Shown: one piece after another, positions 8,525-16,040 of the stretch
Numbering within the stretch: the stretch's first letter is position 1
Layout of the letters: each line of letters opens with the position of its first letter
Assembly: GCA_937900465.1 (NCBI GenBank)
Contig: CALCEJ010000114.1
Location: 1 to 21,075, forward strand
Direction: 5' to 3'
Origin: an uncultured Bacteroidales bacterium
Lineage (GTDB): Bacteria; Bacteroidota; Bacteroidia; Bacteroidales; UBA932
Length of the DNA stretch: 21,075 bases
Program-made: the position numbers and the translations under genes
Notes under the pieces: model-generated
The model's input: the letters and a program-made list of their open reading frames with translations, nothing else
Told to the model about the DNA's origin: nothing
Databases searched by the model: none

Positions 8525-8854
8525 CTATTTTTCGTAGGCGGCCATATTCATCTCAGATTCCCAAACTTCCACCTTGTAGCAGTTGGGAACCATATCACAT
8601 ACCCATTTTGCGATATTCTCCGCAGTTGGATTGAAGGGGAGGACATCGTTGAGGTTGCGGTGGTCGAGGGCGTCGGAAATCAGCTTCTTGATCTGGGTAA
8701 AATCAGTCACCATTCCGTCCTCGTTCAGGGTTTCGCTCTTGCAGTAGATCTTGAGTATCCAGTTGTGGCCGTGGAGGTTCTCACACTTTGACAGGTATGA
8801 GAGCCTGAGACTGTGGGCCGCAGATATTTCGAGTCTTTTACAAACGTAGTACAT
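8525..8854 (-). CDS. queD: 6-carboxy-5,6,7,8-tetrahydropterin synthase
   Basis: QueD converts dihydroneopterin triphosphate to 6-carboxytetrahydropterin, the substrate of QueE. It belongs to the 6-pyruvoyltetrahydropterin synthase family. At 109 residues it is a compact version, but all expected functional positions are visible: zinc ligands His14, His28 and His30, catalytic Cys24 (SKCENLHGHNW), the Asp64-His65 pair (LDHRNLND), and the pterin-anchoring Glu99 near the C-terminus (VEVWESE). It lies between queC (5-bp gap) and queE (4-bp gap). GTP cyclohydrolase I, which makes the precursor, is not encoded in this window. Confidence 0.94.
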   Translation of the reverse strand: MYYVCKRLEISAAHSLRLSYLSKCENLHGHNWILKIYCKSETLNEDGMVTDFTQIKKLISDALDHRNLNDVLPFNPTAENIAKWVCDMVPNCYKVEVWESEMNMAAYEK

Positions 8855-8859
8855 ATGCT

Positions 8860-9504
8860 TTATTTTTCGTATCGGGTAGGGTCGAACCCTGCCAGTGCTT
8901 CTTTTCTTTCAGTGCATGTCCCGCATACTCCGCAGTGGATATCACCGCCTTTGTAGCAGGACCAGGTAAGGGAATAGTCGATTCCAAGCTCCTTTCCTCG
9001 AAGGGCGATGGCCCTCTTGTCCAAATTGCAGTAGGGGGAGACAATCCTGATTCCGGGGGCTGTCCCTGCCTTTGCCGCTGCATCGAAAGCTTGGATGAAC
9101 TCAGGGCGGCAGTCCGGGTAGATTGCATGGTCTCCGCTGTGGTTGGCGATAAGGACCGTGTCGATGTCCCTGGACTCCGCAAGTCCTACTGCGACGGCAA
9201 GCATTATCCCGTTTCTGAACGGGACTACGGTGGATGCCATATTCTCGCTGTTGTAGGCCCCTTCCGGAATCTCGCCGCCACTGAGGAGAAGGTCACTCCG
9301 GAAGTACTTTCCTATGAATTCCAGGGGAATCACAAGATGCTCGATCCCGAGCCTTTCGCAGTTCTCCCTGGCGAAGGCGAGCTCCTTTTCATTGTGCTTG
9401 GAACCGTAGTCGAAAGAGACGGCAAGGGCGATGCTGTCTTTGTATTCGTACAAAAGGGTGGTGGAATCCAGCCCTCCGGAGTATACTAGAAGAGCCTTTT
9501 TCAT
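8860..9504 (-). CDS. queC: 7-cyano-7-deazaguanine synthase
   Basis: QueC is an ATP- and ammonia-dependent enzyme that converts 7-carboxy-7-deazaguanine to preQ0. The 214-residue protein opens with the PP-loop SGGLDST (residues 9-15), which binds ATP. It continues with SFDYGSKHNEKE and the conserved ANHSGDHAIYPDCRPEF region, and ends with four zinc-binding cysteines, Cys183, Cys191, Cys194 and Cys197 (CxxCxxC preceded by WSCYKGG). All family landmarks are present. The start overlaps the stop of the upstream flavoprotein gene by 4 bp. Whether preQ0 goes only to queuosine depends on queF, tgt and related genes, which are not in this window. Confidence 0.96.
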   Translation of the reverse strand: MKKALLVYSGGLDSTTLLYEYKDSIALAVSFDYGSKHNEKELAFARENCERLGIEHLVIPLEFIGKYFRSDLLLSGGEIPEGAYNSENMASTVVPFRNGIMLAVAVGLAESRDIDTVLIANHSGDHAIYPDCRPEFIQAFDAAAKAGTAPGIRIVSPYCNLDKRAIALRGKELGIDYSLTWSCYKGGDIHCGVCGTCTERKEALAGFDPTRYEK

Positions 9505-10661
9505 ACGCCGAGTATCCTTTGAACCGTTTCTTTTGCGCTTACAACAGCTTCAACGACCGTTCTGGGCCCATACAGGAAGTCTCCGGCGAGAAGGACGTTA
9601 TCAGCCGCTCCGTCCACGAGCTCCGAGCAGGGTTTCTCACTGATTGCGGTGATAAGGGTATCGCAGGAAACTTTGTGGTCCGTTCCGGGGATAATCCTTG
9701 TAACCAGCCGGCCGGTTTCCGGGTCAGTGACATTCTCGCAGTCACGGAAGACGACATAACCGTCACCGACTTCGACGGGGGCCTGGAAGACTTTGAACCG
9801 GACTCCGTCCGCTTTGGCTTCCTCTACTTCAAGGGGATTTGCAGGCATATTGACGAAGGTTTTGCGGTAGAACACCCAGGTGTCGTGACCGCGCCTTGCA
9901 GCTGTACGGCAGGCGTCCATTGCGACATTTCCGCCTCCGATGACAATGACTTTATGTCCGACCCTGCAGCTCTCGGGCGCCTTCAGATATCCGAGTGCCT
10001 GGATGACGGAAGGGGAGTCCTCCCCGGGAATCCCGAGGGTTACTGGTTTCTCCGCACCTGCGGCGACAATAACCCATTCGTACTCCTTGGACAACTCGGA
10101 CACAGTTATCTCTTTCCCCATCTCGACTCCGCCCTTGAATACGGCGCCGGATTCTCCGAGAAGCCTTTCATACTGGTCCACGAGGGCGCGGTCCAGACGG
10201 AATTCCGGGATTCCGTAACGGAGTACTCCTCCAACGCGGGGATTTGCGTCGAAAACGGTCACAGAGGCTCCGTGGGCCCGGAGAAGGAGGGCTGCGGTGA
10301 TGCCTGCGGGACCGGCTCCGACGACCGCGACGGATTTTCCCGAGAGCGCGTCGTCGAGAGTGTAGGGATGGGCCTCGAAGAGGTATTTCCCGGAGATTTC
10401 CTGTTCTATCTCATACCAGCGTACGGGTACTCCCTTGATGCCCAGGACACAGTTGCCGTAGCAGAACTTCTTCCAGTCGCAGACGAGGGATGTTACGGCT
10501 GAGAAGGGATTGTTACGGAACAGAAGATCTCCGGCTTCCCCGAGTTTTCCTTCCCGGTAGAGGGCCATGGCGGCGGGAACGTCAGTTTTGACGGGACATC
10601 CCTTCAGCGAACAGAAGGGTTTTTTGCAAAGAAGGCAGCGTTGTGCTTCCGGATTGTTCAT
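9501..10661 (-). CDS. FAD/NAD(P)-dependent iron-sulfur oxidoreductase, DPD/PreT/GltD-like
   Basis: This 386-residue protein resembles the electron-input module of dihydropyrimidine dehydrogenase, PreT and the glutamate synthase small subunit. The N-terminal domain has two candidate [4Fe-4S] sites: Cys9, Cys12, Cys17 and Cys22, then Cys60-x5-Cys66-x3-Cys70 with Gln86 sixteen residues later. The latter matches the unusual Cys3-Gln ligand pattern known from dihydropyrimidine dehydrogenase. The FAD motif GAGPAG is at 114-119, the NAD(P)H motif GGGNVAMD at 241-248, and a final FAD contact LLAGDFLYGPRTVVEA lies near the C-terminus. No partner (PreA or GltB) gene is adjacent. The position, 16 bp after the cotransporter gene and overlapping queC, gives no clear substrate. 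The general class is firm and the specific reaction unknown. Confidence 0.8.
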   Translation of the reverse strand: MNNPEAQRCLLCKKPFCSLKGCPVKTDVPAAMALYREGKLGEAGDLLFRNNPFSAVTSLVCDWKKFCYGNCVLGIKGVPVRWYEIEQEISGKYLFEAHPYTLDDALSGKSVAVVGAGPAGITAALLLRAHGASVTVFDANPRVGGVLRYGIPEFRLDRALVDQYERLLGESGAVFKGGVEMGKEITVSELSKEYEWVIVAAGAEKPVTLGIPGEDSPSVIQALGYLKAPESCRVGHKVIVIGGGNVAMDACRTAARRGHDTWVFYRKTFVNMPANPLEVEEAKADGVRFKVFQAPVEVGDGYVVFRDCENVTDPETGRLVTRIIPGTDHKVSCDTLITAISEKPCSELVDGAADNVLLAGDFLYGPRTVVEAVVSAKETVQRILGV

Positions 10662-10677
10662 TTTAGTGGCTTTCTGT

Positions 10678-12408
10678 TTAGTGGCTCTTGGCTTCGATAA
10701 CGCTCTGGGAAATATTGATGATAAAGTCTCCCATCTTCTCGAGGCAGTTGATTAAATCCATATAGAATGAACCCGTTTCATACGGGTAGGACGATTTCTC
10801 GATGTTGGAAAGATGCTCGGAACGGAGTGTGTCCCTGTAGTCGTTGACCGCTTTTTCCGCAAGCTCGGCATTCTGGATGTCCTGAAGGTCGATAATAGGC
10901 GTGGACAGGTTATAGTCCATTGCATCGTATGCGGAATCCAGAAGGTCCAGCATCGTATTCAACTGGGCAAGCATCTTATCCGTAAAGTGGCAGGCGTGCT
11001 CCCACACCCGTGTCAGAATCTTTCCTATGGTTTCTCCGCTGTCACCCAGAGATTCCATCTCGCCGATAATCCTGTAAAGCTCACGGACACGGGCCATACC
11101 TCCGGGGCTGAATTCTTTCTTGGAAACTTCGCGGAGGAAGGTCGCAATTTCCCGCTCCACATTGTCGGTGAGATTCTCATAGTGGATGAGCATTTTGTCA
11201 GCCTCATTGAACTCCTCGCGGGTTTTTGCGTTTACGGCGCTCCGTATGAAGCCAAGGTCCTTCCGGCAAAGGTTTCCGAACTCGACAACTTCAAGTTTGG
11301 CGCTGTTGAGGGCCATGTCACCGGTGATGTTGCCAATCTCTATATACTTCAGGCGGTGGGTCTCCTGCTCCTTGTCCTCTTCCTTTTCGGGCACCATCAG
11401 GGTGACCAGTTTCTCAAGCTGGGGTATGAACCATACAAGGACCAGGGTAGTAATGACATTGAATACGGTATGAAGGACGGCGACGCTATAGGGAAGGGAC
11501 TCGACGAGGGAAGCGACGGTAGCCTCGTCCGCGCCTTCAAAACTGACGGTGACCGGATTGGGGAATCCAAGGGCTTCCACGGTAAGTCCTACAAGGTTCA
11601 GGAACGGTTTGAACAGAACCAGAGTCATTGCTACACCGAAAAGGTTGAAAAGGAAGTGGGCCCTTGCCGTTCGTTTCGCGTTGACATTCGCTACGGTTGC
11701 GGCTATGTTGGAAGTAATCGTCGTTCCGATGTTGCTTCCGAGCACCATCGCCGTCGCCATCGTGAAGGGGATATACCCTTGGGCGACAAGGACCATTGTG
11801 ATTGCCGTTGCGGTTGCGGAACTCTGGAGCATCAGGGTAATAACCGCGCCGGCGAGCATAAACAGGAAGATACTCAAGATTCCGTGTCCTGAAAGGGTTG
11901 AAAGGAAGGTCCTTACGCCTTCGTTGTCAAGCAGGAGCGTGGATGTTTCCTTCAATATGGAAAGGCCCAGGAAAAGAAGTGCAAAGCCCATGATGAACTC
12001 CCCGAGACTTGAGAATCTCTTGACATTCGAAAGAAGGAAAGCCAGGAACATCAGGGGAATGGCAATGGTTCCGATGCTCCAGCTTCCGCCTCCGAAGCTC
12101 AGGGCGAATATCCATGCGGTCACGGTAGTACCGATGTTTGCGCCCATAATCACCGCGATTGCGCTTCCAAGAGCCAGAAGACCCGCATTGACGAAACTTA
12201 CGATGAGGAGTGTCGTGGCGGTAGAACTCTGGACCATTGCGGTAACTGCGATACCGGTAAGGATACAGGTAAAGTAATTGGATGTCATCCTGGCCATAAA
12301 TGACCGCATCCGGTCTCCCGCCATCTTCTGGAGACCGCCACTCATCAGGGACATTCCGTAGAGGAACATCGCAAGCGAGCCCAGCAGGGTGAGAATCTGT
12401 AACAGCAT
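10678..12408 (-). CDS. Na+/phosphate cotransporter family protein with PhoU-like domain
   Basis: The 576-residue protein is a PNaS-family (NptA/YjbB-like) inner-membrane carrier expected to move phosphate, or a related anion, with sodium. The membrane part holds the two inverted repeat signatures of the family: QSSTATT (60-66) with GANIGTT (89-95), and QSSATAT (195-201) with GSNIGTT (224-230). From about residue 350 a soluble helical region with PhoU-like heptads follows, probably regulatory. It is the first gene of the minus-strand run and has its own promoter (12436-12466). No pst genes are nearby. Direction of transport cannot be read from sequence; some relatives export phosphate. Confidence 0.9.
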   Translation of the reverse strand: MLLQILTLLGSLAMFLYGMSLMSGGLQKMAGDRMRSFMARMTSNYFTCILTGIAVTAMVQSSTATTLLIVSFVNAGLLALGSAIAVIMGANIGTTVTAWIFALSFGGGSWSIGTIAIPLMFLAFLLSNVKRFSSLGEFIMGFALLFLGLSILKETSTLLLDNEGVRTFLSTLSGHGILSIFLFMLAGAVITLMLQSSATATAITMVLVAQGYIPFTMATAMVLGSNIGTTITSNIAATVANVNAKRTARAHFLFNLFGVAMTLVLFKPFLNLVGLTVEALGFPNPVTVSFEGADEATVASLVESLPYSVAVLHTVFNVITTLVLVWFIPQLEKLVTLMVPEKEEDKEQETHRLKYIEIGNITGDMALNSAKLEVVEFGNLCRKDLGFIRSAVNAKTREEFNEADKMLIHYENLTDNVEREIATFLREVSKKEFSPGGMARVRELYRIIGEMESLGDSGETIGKILTRVWEHACHFTDKMLAQLNTMLDLLDSAYDAMDYNLSTPIIDLQDIQNAELAEKAVNDYRDTLRSEHLSNIEKSSYPYETGSFYMDLINCLEKMGDFIINISQSVIEAKSH

Positions 12409-12435
12409 TGGTTCAGGTAGTTTTCAGCCAAAGTG

Positions 12436-12466
12436 CTAAGGTACTTATTTTTTCGAATATCTCAAA
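12436..12466 (-). promoter_or_regulatory. Bacteroidota-type promoter for the ten-gene minus-strand run
   Basis: On the minus strand there is an exact TTTG (complement of 12463-12466), a 19-bp spacer, and TACCTTAG (complement of 12436-12443). The second element matches the Bacteroidota -7 consensus TAnnTTTG except for one base. The start codon at 12408 lies 27 bp downstream of the -7 box, which leaves a short leader. Assignment is by pattern and position only. Confidence 0.6.
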
Positions 12467-12467
12467 G

Positions 12468-12499
12468 GTTGGATAACTCTTAATTAATTCGTACCTTTA
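12468..12499 (+). promoter_or_regulatory. Bacteroidota-type promoter for the ureohydrolase-gcv operon
   Basis: GTTG (12468-12471), a 20-bp spacer and TACCTTTA (12492-12499) match the TTTG/TAnnTTTG consensus with one mismatch in each box. The ATG at 12508 is only 8 bp past the -7 box, so the predicted leader is a few bases long or absent. The upstream box begins one base after that of the divergent promoter, so the two would compete or be co-regulated. Confidence 0.5.
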
Positions 12500-12507
12500 C
12501 CCGGATT

Positions 12508-13173
12508 ATGCAAAGAGCGCTCATCCTCAGTTTTTCCCCCTTGTATTTGGAAGAGGGATTCCCGGACCGGCTTCGGGAACAGGGAGAGGAATTCGGGTTC
12601 GAGGACCTTTCCTCCCTTGAGGGAACATCCTGCTACTGCAGCGGCGAAGCCGCAGAAAAGATAGCGGAGACCCTCTCCGGTCACGGCGAGAAACTCAGAT
12701 GGATCGATACCGGCGATTATCACTACGTGTCGTACCTTTTTGCAAAATCCGTGGGAGAAGAATTCTCCCTCCTGCTCCTTGATAACCATCCTGATGATCA
12801 GGAGGCCGGTCTCGGGGATATCTTGAGCTGTGGGGGCTGGGTAAAAGCCCTCCGTGAGAGGAATCCGAATCTTCGGGAGGTGTACTGGAACAGCGTGGAG
12901 GATATTCCGGAAGGGGAAACGGTATATGTTTCGCTGGACAAGGACCTGATGGGACGGGAGTACTCCAGGACAGACTGGTCGCAGGGGGAATGGACTCTCT
13001 CCGAAGTGGAGGATGCTCTCCGGGAAGTGGTAAGGAAAGGCTGCAGAATCCTTGCCGTGGATGTGTGCGGAGGCGTAACCTTCTCGAAGGGAGCGACTCC
13101 GGAAGATATGAGGATAAACCTTGTTACGGATACAAGGCTGTATGAGTTTTTGAAAGAATTGATAACCACATAA
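12508..13173 (+). CDS. Arginase/ureohydrolase-superfamily protein, divergent
   Basis: This 221-residue protein is shorter than classical arginases but shows all six expected manganese ligands in order and spacing: His72 (GDYHY, in place of GGDHS), Asp92-x-His94-x-Asp96 (LDNHPDDQ), and Asp144-x-Asp146 (VSLDKDLM). Downstream, AVDVCGG (184-190) aligns with the arginase segment LDIMEVNP. The glutamate that binds the guanidinium group there falls on Gly188, so arginine or agmatine is not an assured substrate. Annotation pipelines often call such Bacteroidota proteins arginase. It opens the operon containing gcvT-H-PA-PB, 7 bp upstream of gcvT. A hydrolase of another C-N bond, or a protein with altered chemistry, is possible. 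Family placement is good and substrate unknown. Confidence 0.72.
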   Translation: MQRALILSFSPLYLEEGFPDRLREQGEEFGFEDLSSLEGTSCYCSGEAAEKIAETLSGHGEKLRWIDTGDYHYVSYLFAKSVGEEFSLLLLDNHPDDQEAGLGDILSCGGWVKALRERNPNLREVYWNSVEDIPEGETVYVSLDKDLMGREYSRTDWSQGEWTLSEVEDALREVVRKGCRILAVDVCGGVTFSKGATPEDMRINLVTDTRLYEFLKELITT

Positions 13174-13180
13174 CTGAATT

Positions 13181-14290
13181 ATGACTGAAGTTTTGGACAA
13201 TCTGAAACAGACCTGCCTTCATGGCAGTCACGTCGCCCTCGGGGCGAAGATGAGCCCCTTTGCCGGCTTTGACATGCCCATCCAGTACAGCTCCATCATC
13301 AAGGAGCATACTGCGGTAAGGACCGCCGTCGGAATGTTCGACGTGTCCCATATGGGCGAGATCTTCGTTGAGGGACCGGAGGCGGAAGCCTTCGTGAACT
13401 ACATATTCACTAATGAAATCCGCGGATTTGACCCCGGCAAGGTCCTTTACGGTATGATGTGTCTCCCGGAAGGAGGCGTCGTGGATGACCTTCTTGTCTA
13501 TAGGGAGTTCACCCCGAATCGTTTCCTTCTTGTGGTCAACGCCGCCAATATCGACAAGGATTTCGCTTGGATCGAAAAGCAGGCGGCCGGATTTGACTGT
13601 TCGTGCCGGAACGAATCCGAAAACTGGGGACAGATTGCAGTACAGGGCCCCCTCGCTGAGAAAACAGTGGTGGAGGTCCTCGGCCTTGACGGAGCGGCAG
13701 ACCTTTCGTTCTATACCTTTTATGACACTGTGATGGAAGGGAAGCGCCTTATTGTCAGCCGTACCGGTTATACCGGAGAGGACGGATTCGAACTCTATAC
13801 GACAAAGGAGAATACCGTCGTGCTGTGGGAGAAACTCCTTGCTGCCGGTGTGGAACCCTGCGGTCTCGGATGCCGTGACACCCTCCGTTTCGAGGCGGGA
13901 CTGCCCCTTTACGGAGATGAACTCAGCGAGGATATCACTCCCGTGATGGCGGGACTCGGTATGTTCTGCAAGTATGACAAGGATTTCATCGGCAAGGAAG
14001 CACTCCTTGGGGAGAAAGCCGGGGGATGCGAAAAGAAACTTGTCGGAATCGAGATCGAGGACAATGCCATTCCCCGTGCCGGATACCCGGTAGAGACTCC
14101 GGATGGGGAGGAAGTTGGGGTTGTGACTACCGGTTATCACTCCATTACCCTTGACAAGAGTATCTGCTTCGCCCTTGTACGTAGCGGGTTCAGCGCCCTT
14201 GACACGCCGCTTTGTGTCCGTATCAGAAAGCGCGTATTCCCGGGAAAGGTCGTGAAAAAGAGATTCTATCAGACAAATTACAAGAAATAA
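13181..14290 (+). CDS. gcvT: Glycine cleavage system T-protein (aminomethyltransferase)
   Basis: GcvT takes the aminomethyl group from the lipoyl arm of GcvH and releases ammonia while forming 5,10-methylenetetrahydrofolate. The 369-residue protein shows typical features in order: HGSHVALGAKMSPFAGFDMP at the start, VGMFDVSHMGE near residue 48, VVNAANIDKD with the conserved aspartate near 125, and the folate-barrel segments SRTGYTGEDGFELY and GCRDTLRFEAGLPLYGDEL. The C-terminal domain ends normally. It is the first of four contiguous gcv genes, ordered T, H, PA, PB. The L-protein (dihydrolipoyl dehydrogenase) is not encoded here and must be supplied by another locus. Confidence 0.96.
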   Translation: MTEVLDNLKQTCLHGSHVALGAKMSPFAGFDMPIQYSSIIKEHTAVRTAVGMFDVSHMGEIFVEGPEAEAFVNYIFTNEIRGFDPGKVLYGMMCLPEGGVVDDLLVYREFTPNRFLLVVNAANIDKDFAWIEKQAAGFDCSCRNESENWGQIAVQGPLAEKTVVEVLGLDGAADLSFYTFYDTVMEGKRLIVSRTGYTGEDGFELYTTKENTVVLWEKLLAAGVEPCGLGCRDTLRFEAGLPLYGDELSEDITPVMAGLGMFCKYDKDFIGKEALLGEKAGGCEKKLVGIEIEDNAIPRAGYPVETPDGEEVGVVTTGYHSITLDKSICFALVRSGFSALDTPLCVRIRKRVFPGKVVKKRFYQTNYKK

Positions 14291-14317
14291 ACCACATAAT
14301 AATCAATTAATTACGCT

Positions 14318-14698
14318 ATGAGTAAAATTTTGGAAGGACTCAAGTATTCGGATTCTCACGAATGGGTCAAAGTTGAAGGAAACATCGCCGTCATCGGCGT
14401 TACTGACTATGCCCAGGCTGAAATGGGCGACATCACTTACGTGGATGCTCCCGAAGAGGATGACGAGTTCGAAAAAGGTGAGGAGTTCGGCGCTCTGGAG
14501 AGCGTGAAAGCCTCCAGCGAGCTCTACAGTCCCGTAAGCGGCAGGGTCGTAGAGGTGAATCCGGAGCTCGAAGATGCGCCTGAGAAGGTTAATGAGGACG
14601 CCTTTGGCGCCTGGATCATCAAGATTGAGATGAAGGACCCTTCGGAACTCGATGAACTCCTCGATGCAGCCGGATACAGGGCCCTTATCGGAGAGTAG
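14318..14698 (+). CDS. gcvH: Glycine cleavage system H-protein
   Basis: GcvH is the small lipoyl carrier that shuttles the aminomethyl intermediate between P-, T- and L-proteins. The 126-residue sequence starts with KYSDSHEWVKVEGN, followed by GVTDYAQAEMGDI. Lys64 within ALESVKASSELYSP is the lipoylation site, and the domain closes with the usual NEDAFGAWIIKIE. Length is standard. A 27-bp AT-rich gap separates it from gcvT, without a Shine-Dalgarno-like sequence, as is usual in Bacteroidota. The stop lies 10 bp before the start chosen for gcvPA. Lipoate attachment enzymes are not in the window. Confidence 0.97.
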   Translation: MSKILEGLKYSDSHEWVKVEGNIAVIGVTDYAQAEMGDITYVDAPEEDDEFEKGEEFGALESVKASSELYSPVSGRVVEVNPELEDAPEKVNEDAFGAWIIKIEMKDPSELDELLDAAGYRALIGE

Positions 14699-14708
14699 TG
14701 AGAGAAGT

Positions 14709-16037
14709 ATGGCAGGATGTCCCTATCTTCCGCACACTGATGCGGATATAAAGGCGATGCTGGAGAGGGTCGGAGTCGAAAAACTCGACGACCTATACAG
14801 CGATGTGCCTTCGGAATTCCTCCACAAGGGGGCTTATGCCCTCCCGGGCGCTAAATCGGAGGAGGAAATCCGTACATATTTCCATTCCCTGGAGGCGATG
14901 AATTCTCACCTGAAAGTATTCGTCGGACAGGGCGCTTATGACCACTATACGCCCTCTGTTATACCCTACCTTGCACAAAGGAGCGAATTTCTTACCGCAT
15001 ACACTCCCTATCAATGCGAGATATCGCAGGGAACGCTCCGCTACATATTTGAGTATCAGAGTATGATCTGCGGCCTTACCGGGATGGACATTTCCAATGC
15101 CTCGATGTACGACGGCCCAACCGCTGCCGCCGAGGCAATGAAAATGACCATCGCCTGCACCCGCAAGAAAACCCGCGTACTCCTTTCCAGGGGCCTTCTC
15201 CCAAATGTCCTGAAGGTTATTGAAACCTATGCGAAGTTCCATGGCGTGGAGCTTGGCTATGTCCCCGTAATGAACGGACAGACCTGTCCCAACTGCCTCC
15301 GCGCGGAACTGTCAAAGGGTGATGTCGCCGGTGTGATAGTCCCCTCGATCAACCGTTACGGTATTGTCGAGGATCACAGCGGATTCGCGGAGCTCATCCA
15401 CGGGGCTGGCGCCATAATGGTGGAATACTGCGACCCTTCCGCTCTTGCGGTAGTCAAAACTCCGGGAGAATGGGGCGCAGATATCGCTGTGGGCGACGGC
15501 CAGTCACTTGGCCTTCCCCTTTGCTATGGAGGTCCGTATGTCGGATTTATGGCAGTCAGGAAGGACTATATGAGGAAGATGCCCGGCCGAATCGTCGGCG
15601 AGACCCGTGACGGAGCGGGCCGGAGGGCCTACGTCCTTACCCTTCAGGCCCGTGAACAGCATATCAAGAGGGAGAAAGCGACTTCGAACATCTGCTCGAA
15701 TGAGAGCCTCATGGCTCTTTGGGTGACGATTTATCTCTCGCTTATGGGCCCGGAAGGACTCCGGGAGGTAAACCGCATCAGCAGTGACGGGGCTCACTAT
15801 CTTTATAATGAGCTCCTCGCAACCGGTAAATTCGAGGAGGTATTCCCCGGAAAGCCGTTCCTTAAGGAATTCGTGCTGAAACCGAAGGAATCCCCTGAAC
15901 TGATGCAGCAGGGGCTTGAAAAGGCCGGATTTTTCGCCGCGCTTGGCACTGAAGATGGTTATGTCACTTTCTGTGTCACTGAAAAGCGTACGAAGGAGGA
16001 AATTGACGAACTTGTTAAAACTGTAAGGGAGGGCTAA
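14709..16037 (+). CDS. gcvPA: Glycine dehydrogenase (decarboxylating) subunit 1
   Basis: GcvPA is the N-terminal half of the P-protein, encoded separately. With GcvPB it forms the PLP enzyme that decarboxylates glycine and loads GcvH. The start at 14709 gives 442 residues beginning MAGCPYLPHTDADIKAMLE, the usual length and opening of the subunit. The frame runs open upstream to 14652, but that extension lies inside gcvH. Family landmarks include YTPYQCEISQGTLRYIFEYQ, the ASMYDGPTAAAEA segment and GGPYVGFMAVRKDYMRKMPG. The true catalytic lysine is in GcvPB. Many cultured Bacteroidota carry one fused gcvP, so this two-subunit form is worth noting but is well known from Clostridia, Thermotogae and archaea. 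Confidence 0.95.
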   Translation: MAGCPYLPHTDADIKAMLERVGVEKLDDLYSDVPSEFLHKGAYALPGAKSEEEIRTYFHSLEAMNSHLKVFVGQGAYDHYTPSVIPYLAQRSEFLTAYTPYQCEISQGTLRYIFEYQSMICGLTGMDISNASMYDGPTAAAEAMKMTIACTRKKTRVLLSRGLLPNVLKVIETYAKFHGVELGYVPVMNGQTCPNCLRAELSKGDVAGVIVPSINRYGIVEDHSGFAELIHGAGAIMVEYCDPSALAVVKTPGEWGADIAVGDGQSLGLPLCYGGPYVGFMAVRKDYMRKMPGRIVGETRDGAGRRAYVLTLQAREQHIKREKATSNICSNESLMALWVTIYLSLMGPEGLREVNRISSDGAHYLYNELLATGKFEEVFPGKPFLKEFVLKPKESPELMQQGLEKAGFFAALGTEDGYVTFCVTEKRTKEEIDELVKTVREG

Positions 16038-16040
16038 GTT

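Noticed and set aside
9519..10502. Plus-strand open frame of 327 codons opposite the flavoprotein gene
   Set aside because: The minus-strand protein has ordered cluster and nucleotide-binding motifs; the plus frame shows none.
10662..10677. Possible preQ1 riboswitch controlling the que genes
   Set aside because: The gap before the flavoprotein gene is 16 bp, and queC, queD and queE are internal to the run with overlaps or gaps of at most 5 bp.
10813..11892. Plus-strand open frame of 359 codons opposite the Na+/phosphate cotransporter
   Set aside because: The minus-strand protein contains both QSS and GxNIGTT repeats, so the plus frame is not coding.
12409..12507. Possible glycine riboswitch upstream of the gcv operon
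   Set aside because: The whole intergenic space is 99 bp, is occupied by two promoters, and the predicted leader is only a few bases, so there is no room for an aptamer. The 7-bp gap before gcvT is also too short.
13124..14140. Minus-strand open frame of 338 codons opposite gcvT
   Set aside because: gcvT is intact and strongly conserved; the antisense translation matches no known family.
14652..14708. Upstream extension of the gcvPA frame
   Set aside because: The added 19 residues lie within gcvH and do not resemble GcvPA; the start at 14709 gives the family-typical N-terminus.
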